The position numbers and the translations under genes were made by a program. A DNA stretch of 55,835 nt from Paracoccaceae bacterium (GTDB lineage: Bacteria; Pseudomonadota; Alphaproteobacteria; Rhodobacterales; Rhodobacteraceae), in contig JAIOJF010000057.1 in assembly GCA_019911965.1 (NCBI GenBank), forward strand, positions 1 to 55,835. Reading direction: 5' to 3'. The notes beneath the pieces are model-generated. The model was given only the letters and a program-made list of their open reading frames with translations, was not told where the DNA came from and ran no database searches. Positions 8,359-18,159 of this stretch are shown here, piece by piece. Each line of letters opens with the position of its first letter. Position 1 is the stretch's first letter.

Positions 8359-9325
8359 ATTGCTGGAAAATCGACGCGGTCTTCCCTGTTCCGTCCGTCC
8401 AGACGTCAGCAATTTCCAAGGATCCCGGAAACGGATGTTTGACCTTAAACAAGAACATCCCAGCAGGCGCCGATTGGGCGACCTCATTCTTAAACGCAGT
8501 TCGCATGGTCCCGATCCGTTCTGTCGATGTGGTCAGCGTTAGAACCCGAAAGTTCTTTATCCCAAACTGTTCGGTGTGAAGTTTGCGCTCGTATGTATCG
8601 GCGTAGGAATGCAATTTGCGGGCAAATGAGGTTTGTGAAATATCTCGCCGCGTGATTGGCATGGTGCCCCGGTCAATCTCAACCATAAAATAGGCCTTGT
8701 TCTTCCCTTCTGGCCTGTCGATGTAGTGCAACCCAAAAAGGGCGTCTGGCACGATCGCAATATCATGCCATTGATCGTGCCAGTTCACGCGTGTTGCCCA
8801 GCGAAAGGGGTGTTTTTTCCGTTGTGTCGCTTCCGGCGCGCCTGTCAGAATGTCGTCTTTTGAGATCAACCGGATGTTCCCTGCCCTGCGGCAGGTCAGC
8901 TCAATTCCCACCATGAAATCGGCAATGCCAAGTGTGTGCTCGACGAATTTCTCTTTCACACGCCGGTTTTTTTCTGTCCAATAAATGTCTGGCAATCGTA
9001 GCTGAAACCTGTTGGCAAGAAGGTTGGCCCCTTCATTCCCAAGCGCATAAACCATTGGTCGTTTTTCCGCGTATGACATAGACAACATCTGTGCCTTCGG
9101 ACGGTCGATGAATTTGGCATCGAAAAGCTCACGGAGGCGTCGTGATAAGCCTTGACGGCTTGTAGTATCTGTCAGGGCTGCTAGGTGGTCTGTTGTGAGA
9201 AAGCGGTATTGCTCGAGATATCTTAGAACATATCCATCCCTTTCAGTGAGCTGGATGGTTCTTGATCGGGCGCGCTGAAATCGCGATCTTTTTTTTGACA
9301 TACTTCGATTATATCGCATCGCCAA
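8357..9325 (-). CDS. Replic_Relax-family protein (winged helix)
   Basis: Up to 322 aa. After a basic N-terminus comes a winged-helix part: DGYVLRYLEQYRFLTTDHLA, then TSRQGLSRRLRELFDAKFI and VYALGNEGANLLA (about residues 33-110). The body contains KFVEHTLGIADFMVGIEL and YFMVEIDRGTMPI, as in plasmid replication-relaxation proteins (PF13814), which are linked to plasmid replication and DNA relaxation. It should act on island DNA together with a VirD4/HerA-type ATPase. The start is uncertain: ATG 9325 or ATG 9301 (SKKRSRFQ). A TATAAT at 9308-9313 would make the 9301 start leaderless. Confidence 0.8.
   Translation of the reverse strand: MAMRYNRSMSKKRSRFQRARSRTIQLTERDGYVLRYLEQYRFLTTDHLAALTDTTSRQGLSRRLRELFDAKFIDRPKAQMLSMSYAEKRPMVYALGNEGANLLANRFQLRLPDIYWTEKNRRVKEKFVEHTLGIADFMVGIELTCRRAGNIRLISKDDILTGAPEATQRKKHPFRWATRVNWHDQWHDIAIVPDALFGLHYIDRPEGKNKAYFMVEIDRGTMPITRRDISQTSFARKLHSYADTYERKLHTEQFGIKNFRVLTLTTSTERIGTMRTAFKNEVAQSAPAGMFLFKVKHPFPGSLEIADVWTDGTGKTASIFQQ
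9308..9313 (-). promoter_or_regulatory. Possible -10 box for a leaderless transcript
   Basis: On the minus strand TATAAT lies so that transcription would start at about 9301, the first base of the second candidate ATG of the Replic_Relax gene. No ribosome-binding site precedes that ATG. No -35 is evident. Confidence 0.3.
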
Positions 9326-9605
9326 ATTTGTCGGCCACCAACATGTGTTGACTTTGTTCGAAAGCTCAGCCTCACGAGTGACCGCGACGCGAATTGTTTC
9401 GGGACGTCTGTGTAACCGCAGTATGCAATCCTTTCATTTAGAAAAAGAATGCGGTTGAGAAGACGGAAACCGGGCCTTCGCTGCTCCTGCGAACATGAAC
9501 ACGGCAAAAGGCCAAAGCGGACCTCCGTACCCGGATCTCTCCACATTCTTGCTGCAATGGGTTGCGGTAAGTGCTAGCTTCTAGAAAAACATAGGAAATC
9601 TCGAT

Positions 9606-12600
9606 TTGAGTAGTGAAATCGCAAGCCAGGGCAGCTTATTTACTTCCGACTTTTTGACCGAGTCCATTCAGGATGTTTCGGAGTGGAACACGCTTGGCGA
9701 TGCTGATCTCGAAAATTTTGGTGAGAGCATTCGTGGTCATTTCGATAGCTTTCCAATTACTCAAACACCGAATGAAAGCCAGACAGAAGACGATCTGATC
9801 TGGCCAATTCTTGAAGCGCTTGGCTGGACAGAATCGCTGCGTCAGCAAAACCTGTCACCAAAGGGACGCGAAGACGTGCCCGATGGTCTGTTGTTTGAAA
9901 GCGTTGAAACCAAGGCTAAGGCGAACGGCTTCCCCGAAGAGTGGAAGCGCTACGAGTTCGGCCGCGCCGTGGTCGAATCCAAAAGATGGGCGCGCCCTCT
10001 CGATCGCCGATCCGGCCGACGCGGAGAAGAAACTGCTCCATCCACCCAGATGCTTCGTTATTTGCGTCGTATCGACGACATCACAGGCGGCTCGCTCCGA
10101 TGGGGCATTCTGACCAATGGCTCTAAATGGCGGCTCTACTTTTCAGGCGCACGGTCTGTGTCTGAGCAATTCTTCGAGCTCGACATTGCCGCGATCCTCG
10201 ACCTGCCAGGGCACAATGACGGGCTCTTTGCCCTCAATGAGGCTGATCGTCGTCACTGGTTGAAGGTCTTCTTGCTGATCTTTCGGTGTGAGGCATTCGT
10301 GCCTGCGGGCGCTGATCCCCGCACATTCCACGAAAAAGCCCTCGAAGAAGGGAAATTCTACGAAGAGCGCGTTGCCGAGGACCTCTCAAACAAGGTTTTC
10401 GGGGAAGTGTTTCCCGATCTTGTGCGCGCGATCGTCAAGGCCGCGCCCGAGGCCGATCTACAGGCCGTGCGTGAAGCAGCCCTTATCCTGCTCTACCGTC
10501 TCTTGTTCATCCTTTATGCCGAAGACCGTGATCTCTTGCCGGTCAAGGACACGCGCTATGACGATTACGGGTTGCGCAACAGGGTGCGCCTCGATGTCAA
10601 AGAACGCAAAGACAAGAACGATGTCTTCTCGGAAACCGCCGCGCGCTATTGGGGCGCGATGGCTGACCTTTTCATTGCAATCGACCAGGGGGACGCCTCG
10701 ATCGGCTTGCCGCCCTACAATGGCGGTCTCTTCGACCAGGAGCGCCATGCGATCCTGACCAATATCCGCATCCCCGATGCGGTCATGGCACGCGTGATCG
10801 ACGCCCTGTCCTTCGAGGTGACGCCGGACGGGCGCAAATACATCAACTACCGCAATCTTTCGGTGCAGCAGCTTGGCTCGATTTATGAGCGGCTTCTCGA
10901 ATATGAGGTGACGCGCGACGGCGATGGCATCACCGTTCAGCCGAACATCTTCGCGCGCAAAGGATCGGGTAGTTACTACACGCCCGACGACTTGGTGCAG
11001 CTCATTCTCACCGAAACGCTTGAACCACTTGTCGAAGAACGCAAGCGTGCCTTCAGGGACAAGATCAGGGAACTGGAAGGCAGTACCCGCGCTGATGACC
11101 GCAAGATCGGGCAACTTCGCTTGCATGACCCCGCGACCGCGCTTCTTGACATGAAAATCTGCGACCCCGCCATGGGCTCTGGCCATTTCCTTGTGAGCCT
11201 TGTCGATTTTATGGCCGACCAAGTGATCACCGCCATGGCCGAGGCAGAGCTCGACGCGCCCGAGGAATGGGGCGACTATATTTCGCCGCTTGGCGAGCGG
11301 ATCGACACGATCCGCAACACGATCCTTGCCAATGCCGATGAACGTGACTGGACGATCGACGAGGAACAGCTCGACGACCGGCACATTATCCGCCGCATGG
11401 TGCTCAAGCGCTGCATCTATGGCGTGGACAAGAACCCAATGGCGGTGGAACTCGCCAAGGTCGCGCTTTGGCTGCACACTTTCACAGTCGGCGCGCCGCT
11501 TTCCTTCCTTGATCACCATCTTCGCTGTGGTGATAGCCTCTTTGGCTCATGGGTGAAGAAGGGCATCGACAAGGCGGCAACCTATGGCACGCCGCTCTTG
11601 CTGCATGAACCAATGAAGCGCGCCCTGCGGGCAGCCTCAAAGATGCAGATCGTCGAAGGGCTGACAGACGCCGAGATTGCTGAGGCGCACCGATCGGCTG
11701 ATGTGTTTGCCGAGGTTGAGGACATGACAGCGCCGCTCGATGCGCTGCTAAAGCTGATCCATGCGATCGACTGGCTCGACATCAAAGGCAAGGAAAAGAA
11801 GACCGCGCTGCAAGCCTTCTTCGATGGCGAATTTGGTGATCCGCTTGATATCGTCTTGGGCAGGCGAAAGCTCACACGGCCCAGGGCAAAGGCAGCGGAC
11901 GAAACTCTAAAGGGCCGCATGAGCGCTGCCGAAAAGTTCGATCTGTTCTCCGACATTTTTGCTCAAGCGCAAATGCTCATCGCCGAGGAAAACTTCCTCA
12001 ACTGGCAAGTGACCTTCCCTGGCATCTGGTCAGAGTGGGAAGAAGACGAATTGACTGGCGGGTTTCATGCCGTGATCGGCAACCCGCCATGGGACGTGAT
12101 GGAATTCGAGGAAGTCTCTTGGTTTGCGGCTCGTAATCAAGCGATTGCGCTTGAGCAGACTGATGCCAAGAGGAAAAAGAAGGTCGAAAAACTGAAGAAT
12201 GCTGACGATCCACTATATCGCCTTTACCAGATTGCGGCGCAACGGGTCGCAGCCGGAGCAAAGCTGGCGCGGTCTATAGGTAGCGACTACAGCATGCTCA
12301 ATTCGGGAAAGCTAAATCTTTACAAGCTCTTCACTGAACGCGCATCCAATTTGGTCGGGTCTAGCGGTGTAGTTGGATTTCTTGTGCCTACGGGTATCGC
12401 AACGGACAAGTATGCCGCAAAGTTTTTTAGCTCAGTGGCGACGTCAGGTAGGATAATCGCGCTGTATGATTTCGAAAACCGCCGACCGAGATACAATCTT
12501 GGATTGTTTTTTCCAGATATCGATCCCAGAGAAAAGTTCAGCGTCTTCGTGTTCTCTGCGATGGAAACACCAGATGCGGCGCGATGCGCTTTCTTTCTCC

Positions 12601-13760
12601 AACATGTCGATGAGTTGCAACAACCTGATGTGCTTTTTGAGCTCACAGCTTCCGATTTTTCTAGCGTGAATCCGAACACAGGAACGGCCCCGATCTTTCG
12701 AAAGCGGAGAGACGCGGAGCTCACAACGGCAATATACTCGCGCCTACCGATCGTGGCGCGGCACGGCACAGAAGAATCTTTGCGCCAGTGGCCTGTTACC
12801 TTCTCTCAGATGTTGAACATGACCAATGCCTCGGAGCTTTTTCGATCTAAGGATGAGTTGCGGGATGTCGAGAAAGCGTATCCGATCGGGGAAAACAAAT
12901 TTCAAAATTCAGAGGGCGTTTGGGTGCCTCTTTATGAGGGAAAAGTCGTTCAAGCGTTTGATCATCGCGCTTCAGACATCGTGATCAACGCAGAAAACCT
13001 TTATCGTCCAGGCCAACAAGAAGAAATTGGCCCAGAAGAAAAATCCAGCCCTGACAGATACCCAGAGGCACGCCACTACATCTTGGACGACGGTTCTTGG
13101 TGGCCTCAAGCGGGTGATCAGTGGATCATTGGATTCAAGGACGTAACGTCCTCTACAAATGCTCGCACTATGATTGCCGCACTTAATCCCCGTTGTGGCG
13201 CAGGCCACACCCTGCCGGTGTTGTTCTTCGACGAGCCAGTAAAAGGTCGGGCTGAGATAGCGTCACGGATTGTGGCAAATTTGAATGCGCTTCCGTTCGA
13301 CTATGTAGCACGCCAGAAGGTACAGAAGAACCACTTTTCCAACTACATTCTTGAACAACTTCCGGTTGTTTCGTTGGAGCAGTTCACAAATGTTCGGTTT
13401 GGCAAAAAGACCGCTGCAGAGATCGTGTGCCAAGCGGTTCTTGAACTAACCTACACCGCTCATGACATGGCTCCGTTTGCGCAAGACATGGGATATGTGG
13501 ACGATACGGGAGCTGTGAAACCGCCCTTCGCCTGGGACGAAGAACGCCGTCTTATGCTGCGTGCGAAGCTCGATGCCGTTTTCTTCCATTTGTACGGGAT
13601 CACCGACCGCGACGATATTCGCTATATCTACTCGACCTTTCCAACTGTTGAACGCGAAGAGAAGGCAGCCTATGGCGGCAAATACCGCTCTTGCGAGCTG
13701 TGTCTCGCCTACATGAACGCGCTCGCCTCCGGAAATCCTGACGCTGAGATCAGGTTATGA
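9606..13760 (+). CDS. Type IIG-like restriction nuclease-methyltransferase
   Basis: 1384 aa from a TTG start with AGGAAA upstream. The N-terminus resembles a Type I HsdR-like nuclease: VPDGLLF (D93), AVVESKRW (E124, K126) and QMLRY (QxxxY, 148-152), a PD-(D/E)xK site. GSYYTPDDL (about 457-465) opens an N6-adenine methyltransferase with motif I DPAMGSGHF (about 519-527) and motif IV NPPW (about 825-828). The C-terminal third should hold the target-recognition part. Restriction and modification are thus fused in one chain, as in Eco57I-like and PglX-like enzymes. Its last 4 bp overlap the SIR2 gene, and the HerA gene follows 8 bp after that. It probably marks and senses DNA for a three-gene defence system. 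Confidence 0.85.
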   Translation: MSSEIASQGSLFTSDFLTESIQDVSEWNTLGDADLENFGESIRGHFDSFPITQTPNESQTEDDLIWPILEALGWTESLRQQNLSPKGREDVPDGLLFESVETKAKANGFPEEWKRYEFGRAVVESKRWARPLDRRSGRRGEETAPSTQMLRYLRRIDDITGGSLRWGILTNGSKWRLYFSGARSVSEQFFELDIAAILDLPGHNDGLFALNEADRRHWLKVFLLIFRCEAFVPAGADPRTFHEKALEEGKFYEERVAEDLSNKVFGEVFPDLVRAIVKAAPEADLQAVREAALILLYRLLFILYAEDRDLLPVKDTRYDDYGLRNRVRLDVKERKDKNDVFSETAARYWGAMADLFIAIDQGDASIGLPPYNGGLFDQERHAILTNIRIPDAVMARVIDALSFEVTPDGRKYINYRNLSVQQLGSIYERLLEYEVTRDGDGITVQPNIFARKGSGSYYTPDDLVQLILTETLEPLVEERKRAFRDKIRELEGSTRADDRKIGQLRLHDPATALLDMKICDPAMGSGHFLVSLVDFMADQVITAMAEAELDAPEEWGDYISPLGERIDTIRNTILANADERDWTIDEEQLDDRHIIRRMVLKRCIYGVDKNPMAVELAKVALWLHTFTVGAPLSFLDHHLRCGDSLFGSWVKKGIDKAATYGTPLLLHEPMKRALRAASKMQIVEGLTDAEIAEAHRSADVFAEVEDMTAPLDALLKLIHAIDWLDIKGKEKKTALQAFFDGEFGDPLDIVLGRRKLTRPRAKAADETLKGRMSAAEKFDLFSDIFAQAQMLIAEENFLNWQVTFPGIWSEWEEDELTGGFHAVIGNPPWDVMEFEEVSWFAARNQAIALEQTDAKRKKKVEKLKNADDPLYRLYQIAAQRVAAGAKLARSIGSDYSMLNSGKLNLYKLFTERASNLVGSSGVVGFLVPTGIATDKYAAKFFSSVATSGRIIALYDFENRRPRYNLGLFFPDIDPREKFSVFVFSAMETPDAARCAFFLQHVDELQQPDVLFELTASDFSSVNPNTGTAPIFRKRRDAELTTAIYSRLPIVARHGTEESLRQWPVTFSQMLNMTNASELFRSKDELRDVEKAYPIGENKFQNSEGVWVPLYEGKVVQAFDHRASDIVINAENLYRPGQQEEIGPEEKSSPDRYPEARHYILDDGSWWPQAGDQWIIGFKDVTSSTNARTMIAALNPRCGAGHTLPVLFFDEPVKGRAEIASRIVANLNALPFDYVARQKVQKNHFSNYILEQLPVVSLEQFTNVRFGKKTAAEIVCQAVLELTYTAHDMAPFAQDMGYVDDTGAVKPPFAWDEERRLMLRAKLDAVFFHLYGITDRDDIRYIYSTFPTVEREEKAAYGGKYRSCELCLAYMNALASGNPDAEIRL

Positions 13761-14794
13761 ACGAAGAAGAAAAAATCATTGAGAGGGTAGCAACGGTAGC
13801 CCAAGGCTGCTTTCAGCAACATCCAGTCGTTATTTTGGGCAGCGGGGCATCAGTCGTTCATGGCCTACGAGGTATGGGTGATCTTGCCCAGTATCTTCGA
13901 GACCACATCGAACTTGATGACGGTGAAGAAACCGATACTTGGCTGCTAATTAGAACGGCTTTGGCGGAAGGTGATGGCCTTGAAGAAGCTCTGTTGAAAA
14001 CTGCTGCACCGCTGAGTCTTGTTGAGAAGATTGTAGCTCTTACTTGGCAAGCCATTGCAGAGGATGACCTTGCTTTGATGGCGCGAGCAGCACGTGGGCA
14101 GGAGCATTTCAGTCTGTCGGATTTGCTTCAGGGAATGTTTAAGAGCACTCATATGGTCACAAATATTGTGACCCCAAATTATGACCGTGTAGCGGAGTAT
14201 GCGTCTGACATAGCGGGATATTTTCACGCAACAGGTTTTGCACCAGGCATCATTCGAAACCGTGAGGGCGGCGATCCAGTATCAATTCGACGAGGCGCGC
14301 ATGCGGCAAGGACGGTCAGAATATGGAAGGTTCATGGTTCGCTCGATTGGTTTGCGGACAACGCCGGTCGCGTCGTATCCTTGCCGATTGCAGAACGGTT
14401 GCCAGAGGGTTTTGAGCCGTTAATCGTGACGCCAGGTGTCAGCAAGTATGAGCGAACGCATGACGAGCCTTTTCGGTCTGCCATCCAAGGAGCAGACAGA
14501 GCGCTGGATCAAGCGGCTTCCTTTCTCTGTGTCGGCTACGGCTTTCGTGATCGGCACATTCAGCCGAAAATCGTCGATAAGTGCAGGCAACGGAATGTTC
14601 CAATCGTGATATTGGCGCGCACACTCACGGATGAAGCCAAAAGGTTCCTCGCCGACAGTGCAGGGCAAGCATATATGGCGCTTGAGAAGGACGGCGAAGG
14701 AACTCGTGTGTTCCTCCCAGAGCATCCCGAAGGAATGAGCGTCGCTCAGCCCGAGCTCTGGTCGTTCGATAATTTTAACAAGATGGCTTTGTGA
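13757..14794 (+). CDS. SIR2-family protein (probable NADase effector)
   Basis: 345 aa. SIR2 hallmarks: ILGSGASV (28-32 GSGAS, the NAD-binding Gly loop), TPNYDR (about 139-144), VHGSLDWF (about 194-201, with the usual catalytic-site His), and CVGYGFRDRHI near 255-265. Its start overlaps the methyltransferase stop by 4 bp and the HerA gene follows after 8 bp, so all three are coupled. SIR2 proteins paired with HerA are known phage-defence NADases (SIR2-HerA type). Here a Type IIG-like enzyme is added. NADase activity in this protein is inferred from family and context. Confidence 0.85.
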   Translation: MNEEEKIIERVATVAQGCFQQHPVVILGSGASVVHGLRGMGDLAQYLRDHIELDDGEETDTWLLIRTALAEGDGLEEALLKTAAPLSLVEKIVALTWQAIAEDDLALMARAARGQEHFSLSDLLQGMFKSTHMVTNIVTPNYDRVAEYASDIAGYFHATGFAPGIIRNREGGDPVSIRRGAHAARTVRIWKVHGSLDWFADNAGRVVSLPIAERLPEGFEPLIVTPGVSKYERTHDEPFRSAIQGADRALDQAASFLCVGYGFRDRHIQPKIVDKCRQRNVPIVILARTLTDEAKRFLADSAGQAYMALEKDGEGTRVFLPEHPEGMSVAQPELWSFDNFNKMAL

Positions 14795-14802
14795 GGTTTT
14801 AG

Positions 14803-16554
14803 ATGGCAATTTTTGATTACGATGATGGTGAAGCGTTAGGGAAGATTATCGCCGTTGATACGGCAGTAGTCGTTGTGAGAGTTGATGAACTTGAGCGCCT
14901 AAAGCGAGTGCAGGTCAATCGACTGGTCGCACTTCAGAGCAGTAAGGCAGGGCAACATTTGGTTGGCGTGGTTTCACGGATCACACGTAGAGCACCCGAA
15001 GTTACGCCAGACGAGTCGGAAGTTGATCCAGATGAAGTCACTGAGTTGCCAGAGAATAACTTGGTGCGAGTTTCGTTGATTGGCACTTTGATCGACAAAC
15101 AGGGTATGCTCGAAAATATTTTCAGAAGAACACTTGAAACCGTACCTGAAATTGATGCCAATTGCTTTGCTCTTGAAGGCAAGCGTCTGACAGACTTCAT
15201 GCAAGTAATCTCGAACGTAACAGGTGACGGCCCGCAGCTAGAGCTTGGAAAATATACCCTTGATGAAAATGCCACCGCGTTTCTCAACGGGAACAGATTA
15301 TTTCAGCGCCATGCGGTGATTGTTGGCAGCACCGGTTCAGGTAAATCATATACGACAGCGCGTATGCTAGACCAGGTGGCCGCTTTAGATCAGGCCAACG
15401 CCATATTGTTCGATATTCATGGTGAATATAAGACGCTTGACGGTGAAGAGTTTCGACATTTGCGCGTAGCTGGCCCAGGTGATTTGGAGCACGATCAAGG
15501 GCTTGATGATGGCGTTCTCTATCTACCATACTGGCTTCTCGGTTATGAAGCTATGGTTTCGCTCTTTGTTGATCGCTCTGATCAGAACGCACCCAACCAA
15601 GCAATGGTGATGGCCAACAGCATTACGGATGCAAAGCGAAAGTATCTTGAGGACGGTAAACATGCGGAGGTTTTAGCGAATTTTACCGTTGATAGCCCTG
15701 TACCATTTCCGCTTCAGGCTGTGCTGGAACGTCTAAATTTTCTCGATACTGAGCGCGTCCCTGGCGCGAAGATCAACACTGACAAAGCGGGCGACTTTAA
15801 CGGAAAGTTAAGTCGTTTGATTGCCCGCTTTGAGGCAAAGCACATGGATCGCCGCTTAGGTTTCCTTTTTCAGCCTCATGCGGAATGTATGGAGATGGAG
15901 TGGTTGCCAAGGTTGGCACAAGCACTGACAGCAAGCAGAGGGACGCAACAAGACAAAAAAGGCGGCATAAAGATCATTGATTTCTCGGAAGTCCCTTCCG
16001 ACATCCTGCCTTTGATGGTCAGCCTGCTTGCGAGATTGGTTTTCAACATTACTCAGTGGACTCCAGTGGAAAAGCGCCACCCCGTTGCCTTGTTTTGCGA
16101 CGAGGCGCACCTTTATATTCCTGAGCGAGCGGGGCGCGATGGGGTCGATGACATATCCGTAGGTATCTTTGAGCGTCTGGCCAAAGAAGGCCGGAAATAT
16201 GGTGTTGGGCTCGTGGTCATTAGCCAGCGTCCTTCGGAGGTGAACAGGACAGTTCTAAGTCAGTGCAATAATGTGATCGCAATGCGCCTGACGAATGGCG
16301 ACGATCAGAGTGTTATCCGAAGGCTTTTGCCAGATAGCCTTGGCGGGTTTGGAGATCTGTTACCCGTTCTCGATGTTGGGGAAGCGTTGGTTGTTGGAGA
16401 CGCGAGTCTTTTGCCGACCAGAGTTCGCGTAGGAGAGCCGAGATACAAACCAAACAGCGCAACCATCGACTTCTGGGATCGTTGGGCGGGTGAGATGCCG
16501 GAATCTGATATTGCGGGGGCAGTGTTGTCTTGGAGGCGTCAAAGCGCGAGATAG
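14803..16554 (+). CDS. HerA-type DNA translocase ATPase
   Basis: 583 aa, with GAGG 8 nt upstream. The N-terminal 150 residues fit a HAS-barrel-like region. Walker A GSTGSGKS is at 175-182. ILFDIHGEYKTLDGEEF follows, typical of HerA, and Walker B LFCDEAHLYIPE is near 429-440. A glutamine-rich sensor region VVISQRPSEVNRTVLSQCNN near 475-495 follows. HerA proteins form hexameric DNA pumps, and in SIR2-HerA defence they form a complex with the SIR2 subunit. No NurA gene is present, which favours the defence role over a repair role. Confidence 0.9.
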   Translation: MAIFDYDDGEALGKIIAVDTAVVVVRVDELERLKRVQVNRLVALQSSKAGQHLVGVVSRITRRAPEVTPDESEVDPDEVTELPENNLVRVSLIGTLIDKQGMLENIFRRTLETVPEIDANCFALEGKRLTDFMQVISNVTGDGPQLELGKYTLDENATAFLNGNRLFQRHAVIVGSTGSGKSYTTARMLDQVAALDQANAILFDIHGEYKTLDGEEFRHLRVAGPGDLEHDQGLDDGVLYLPYWLLGYEAMVSLFVDRSDQNAPNQAMVMANSITDAKRKYLEDGKHAEVLANFTVDSPVPFPLQAVLERLNFLDTERVPGAKINTDKAGDFNGKLSRLIARFEAKHMDRRLGFLFQPHAECMEMEWLPRLAQALTASRGTQQDKKGGIKIIDFSEVPSDILPLMVSLLARLVFNITQWTPVEKRHPVALFCDEAHLYIPERAGRDGVDDISVGIFERLAKEGRKYGVGLVVISQRPSEVNRTVLSQCNNVIAMRLTNGDDQSVIRRLLPDSLGGFGDLLPVLDVGEALVVGDASLLPTRVRVGEPRYKPNSATIDFWDRWAGEMPESDIAGAVLSWRRQSAR

Positions 16555-16701
16555 TGGCGCGAGGAAGGCGTGCATAAATCAAGACTTGTGCACACTGACA
16601 CGGTATCGGCATCATCAATGGCTTGCCGCGATAGCGGCTTCGTCCATGGGCCGGTAACGTAGAATTTCTTCATCTTGCGAAATGACTGACATTTCCTGTA
16701 A

Positions 16702-17982
16702 CTATTCAGCCAACTTGCTTGCCAATGGTTTTTTGTCAGTCATCTTCTGAATTCTGAGCCTCGTGTGTGTATTTCGGATCACCCGCTCCGAGCTATTTGT
16801 CGAAATACTGCCGAATGGCACTCGCACCCGCTCCGGCTGAATTCGCTCGCCTCCATTTAGCGTAAGCGCCAGCGCCTCACCTCTACCAGTCGCCCGCAAA
16901 CTTGTGGCCGTAAACGGGTGCATTTCAACGGCAAGCTCCTCTGCATCTTTTCCGGAAAGCGCAAACAGCATCATTGTTCCAACGTTGCCAAGAATGGCGT
17001 GCTTGATGCGCACCGGAAGCTGATCAAGATATTGATGCGCAATGGTAATTGACAACCGATATTTTCTGGCCTCAGAAACGATTGAATCAAAGGCATCTGT
17101 GGTGAAGTTCTGGAACTCGTCGATATAGAGATAAAAATCTTCTCGCTCACTCTCGGGCACATTGGCGCGCCCCATTGCAGCCTGATAAAGCGAGCAGGTC
17201 AGCAGTGAACCAAGCAAATTGGTCATATCTTCCCCCAAAGCACCCTTTGAGAGATTAACGATCAGAATCTTGCGCCGGTCCATCATGAACCGCAGATCAA
17301 AGCTTTTCTTCGTCTGGCCCAGAATGTTGCGCATGACCGGGCTGCGCATGAATGCCCCGACTTTGTTCAAAATCGGCGCGACCACTTCGGCGCGCAGACG
17401 CGGGTCGTAGCTTGCAAACTCGTGCAGCCAAAAATCCCTGACAACCGGATCACGCACGTGTTTTAGCACATGACGTTGAAACGCCGGATCCGTCAACATC
17501 TTCGGGATGGCCAGAAACGTCATCGGCTTGCCTTCAGGGCTTTCCATCAAGGCCGCCAATGTATTGGCCAACACGTGCTCCATACGTGGCCCCCAACTTT
17601 CCCTCCAGATTGAACGGAGACTGGCAATAATATTTGAAACGGCCACGGGGCGCATTTCCTTTGGGATGCGCGCCAGTGGATTGAAGCCGATTGGGTGATC
17701 AAAGTCAGAAGGGTTGAAGTAGATCACATCCCGAATCCGAGATTTCGGAATGGCGTCGATGATCTCTTCTGCAAGATCGCCATGTGGGTCGATCAGGGCC
17801 ACGCCTTTTCCGGATTGGATGTCCTGAAGAATGCAGAATTTCAAAAACGTTGTTTTACCGCTACCGGTTTGCCCGATCACATATACATGACGTCGCCGAT
17901 CTTCTTTGGACAAGGTTAAAAGCTGATCGTTGACGGACGACGTCCGGTGTCCAAGGTGCAGCTGTTCTGTTTGATTATTCAT
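16702..17982 (-). CDS. VirD4/TraG-like conjugative ATPase, soluble form
   Basis: 426 aa. Walker A GQTGSGKT (37-44), then GVALIDPHGDLAEEIIDAIP, typical of coupling-protein-like ATPases. Walker B YLYIDEFQNFTT lies near 286-297 and ARKYRLSITIAHQYLDQL near 305-322. There is no N-terminal membrane anchor. It resembles the ATPase at 5804 more than the HerA at 14803. With the Replic_Relax protein and primase it could form the island's transfer or replication module. The start has no strong ribosome-binding site. Its leader contains a perfect 14-bp inverted repeat (17986-18062) and a likely promoter near 18076. Confidence 0.85.
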   Translation of the reverse strand: MNNQTEQLHLGHRTSSVNDQLLTLSKEDRRRHVYVIGQTGSGKTTFLKFCILQDIQSGKGVALIDPHGDLAEEIIDAIPKSRIRDVIYFNPSDFDHPIGFNPLARIPKEMRPVAVSNIIASLRSIWRESWGPRMEHVLANTLAALMESPEGKPMTFLAIPKMLTDPAFQRHVLKHVRDPVVRDFWLHEFASYDPRLRAEVVAPILNKVGAFMRSPVMRNILGQTKKSFDLRFMMDRRKILIVNLSKGALGEDMTNLLGSLLTCSLYQAAMGRANVPESEREDFYLYIDEFQNFTTDAFDSIVSEARKYRLSITIAHQYLDQLPVRIKHAILGNVGTMMLFALSGKDAEELAVEMHPFTATSLRATGRGEALALTLNGGERIQPERVRVPFGSISTNSSERVIRNTHTRLRIQKMTDKKPLASKLAE

Positions 17983-17985
17983 ACG

Positions 17986-18062
17986 CCGAAAGCAGCGCAG
18001 GGTTCATACTATCGACGGGTTATCGGTGAACTGCGACAGCAGATAGCGTGCGCTGCTTTCGG
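17986..18062. repeat. Perfect 14-bp inverted repeat in the ATPase leader
   Basis: CCGAAAGCAGCGCA (17986-17999) returns as its exact reverse complement at 18049-18062, with 49 bp between. It lies between the likely promoter (18076-18084) and the start (17982) of the minus-strand ATPase gene. It could be an operator pair, an RNA leader stem, or part of a transfer or replication origin. I cannot choose among these from sequence alone. Confidence 0.75.
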
Positions 18063-18075
18063 GGAGTGATATTCC

Positions 18076-18084
18076 ATTTTACCA
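18076..18084 (-). promoter_or_regulatory. Possible extended -10 promoter of the ATPase gene
   Basis: On the minus strand the sequence is TGGTAAAAT, one base from the TGGTATAAT seen twice elsewhere in this island (8031, 18640). It is placed so that the 14-bp inverted repeat falls in the transcribed leader. Confidence 0.4.
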
Positions 18085-18159
18085 TAATAAAAAAATGTGA
18101 ATCATGAGATTAACAGATCGAAATGTGATAACCCAACAACCACCTCAAGGAGTCCATCG

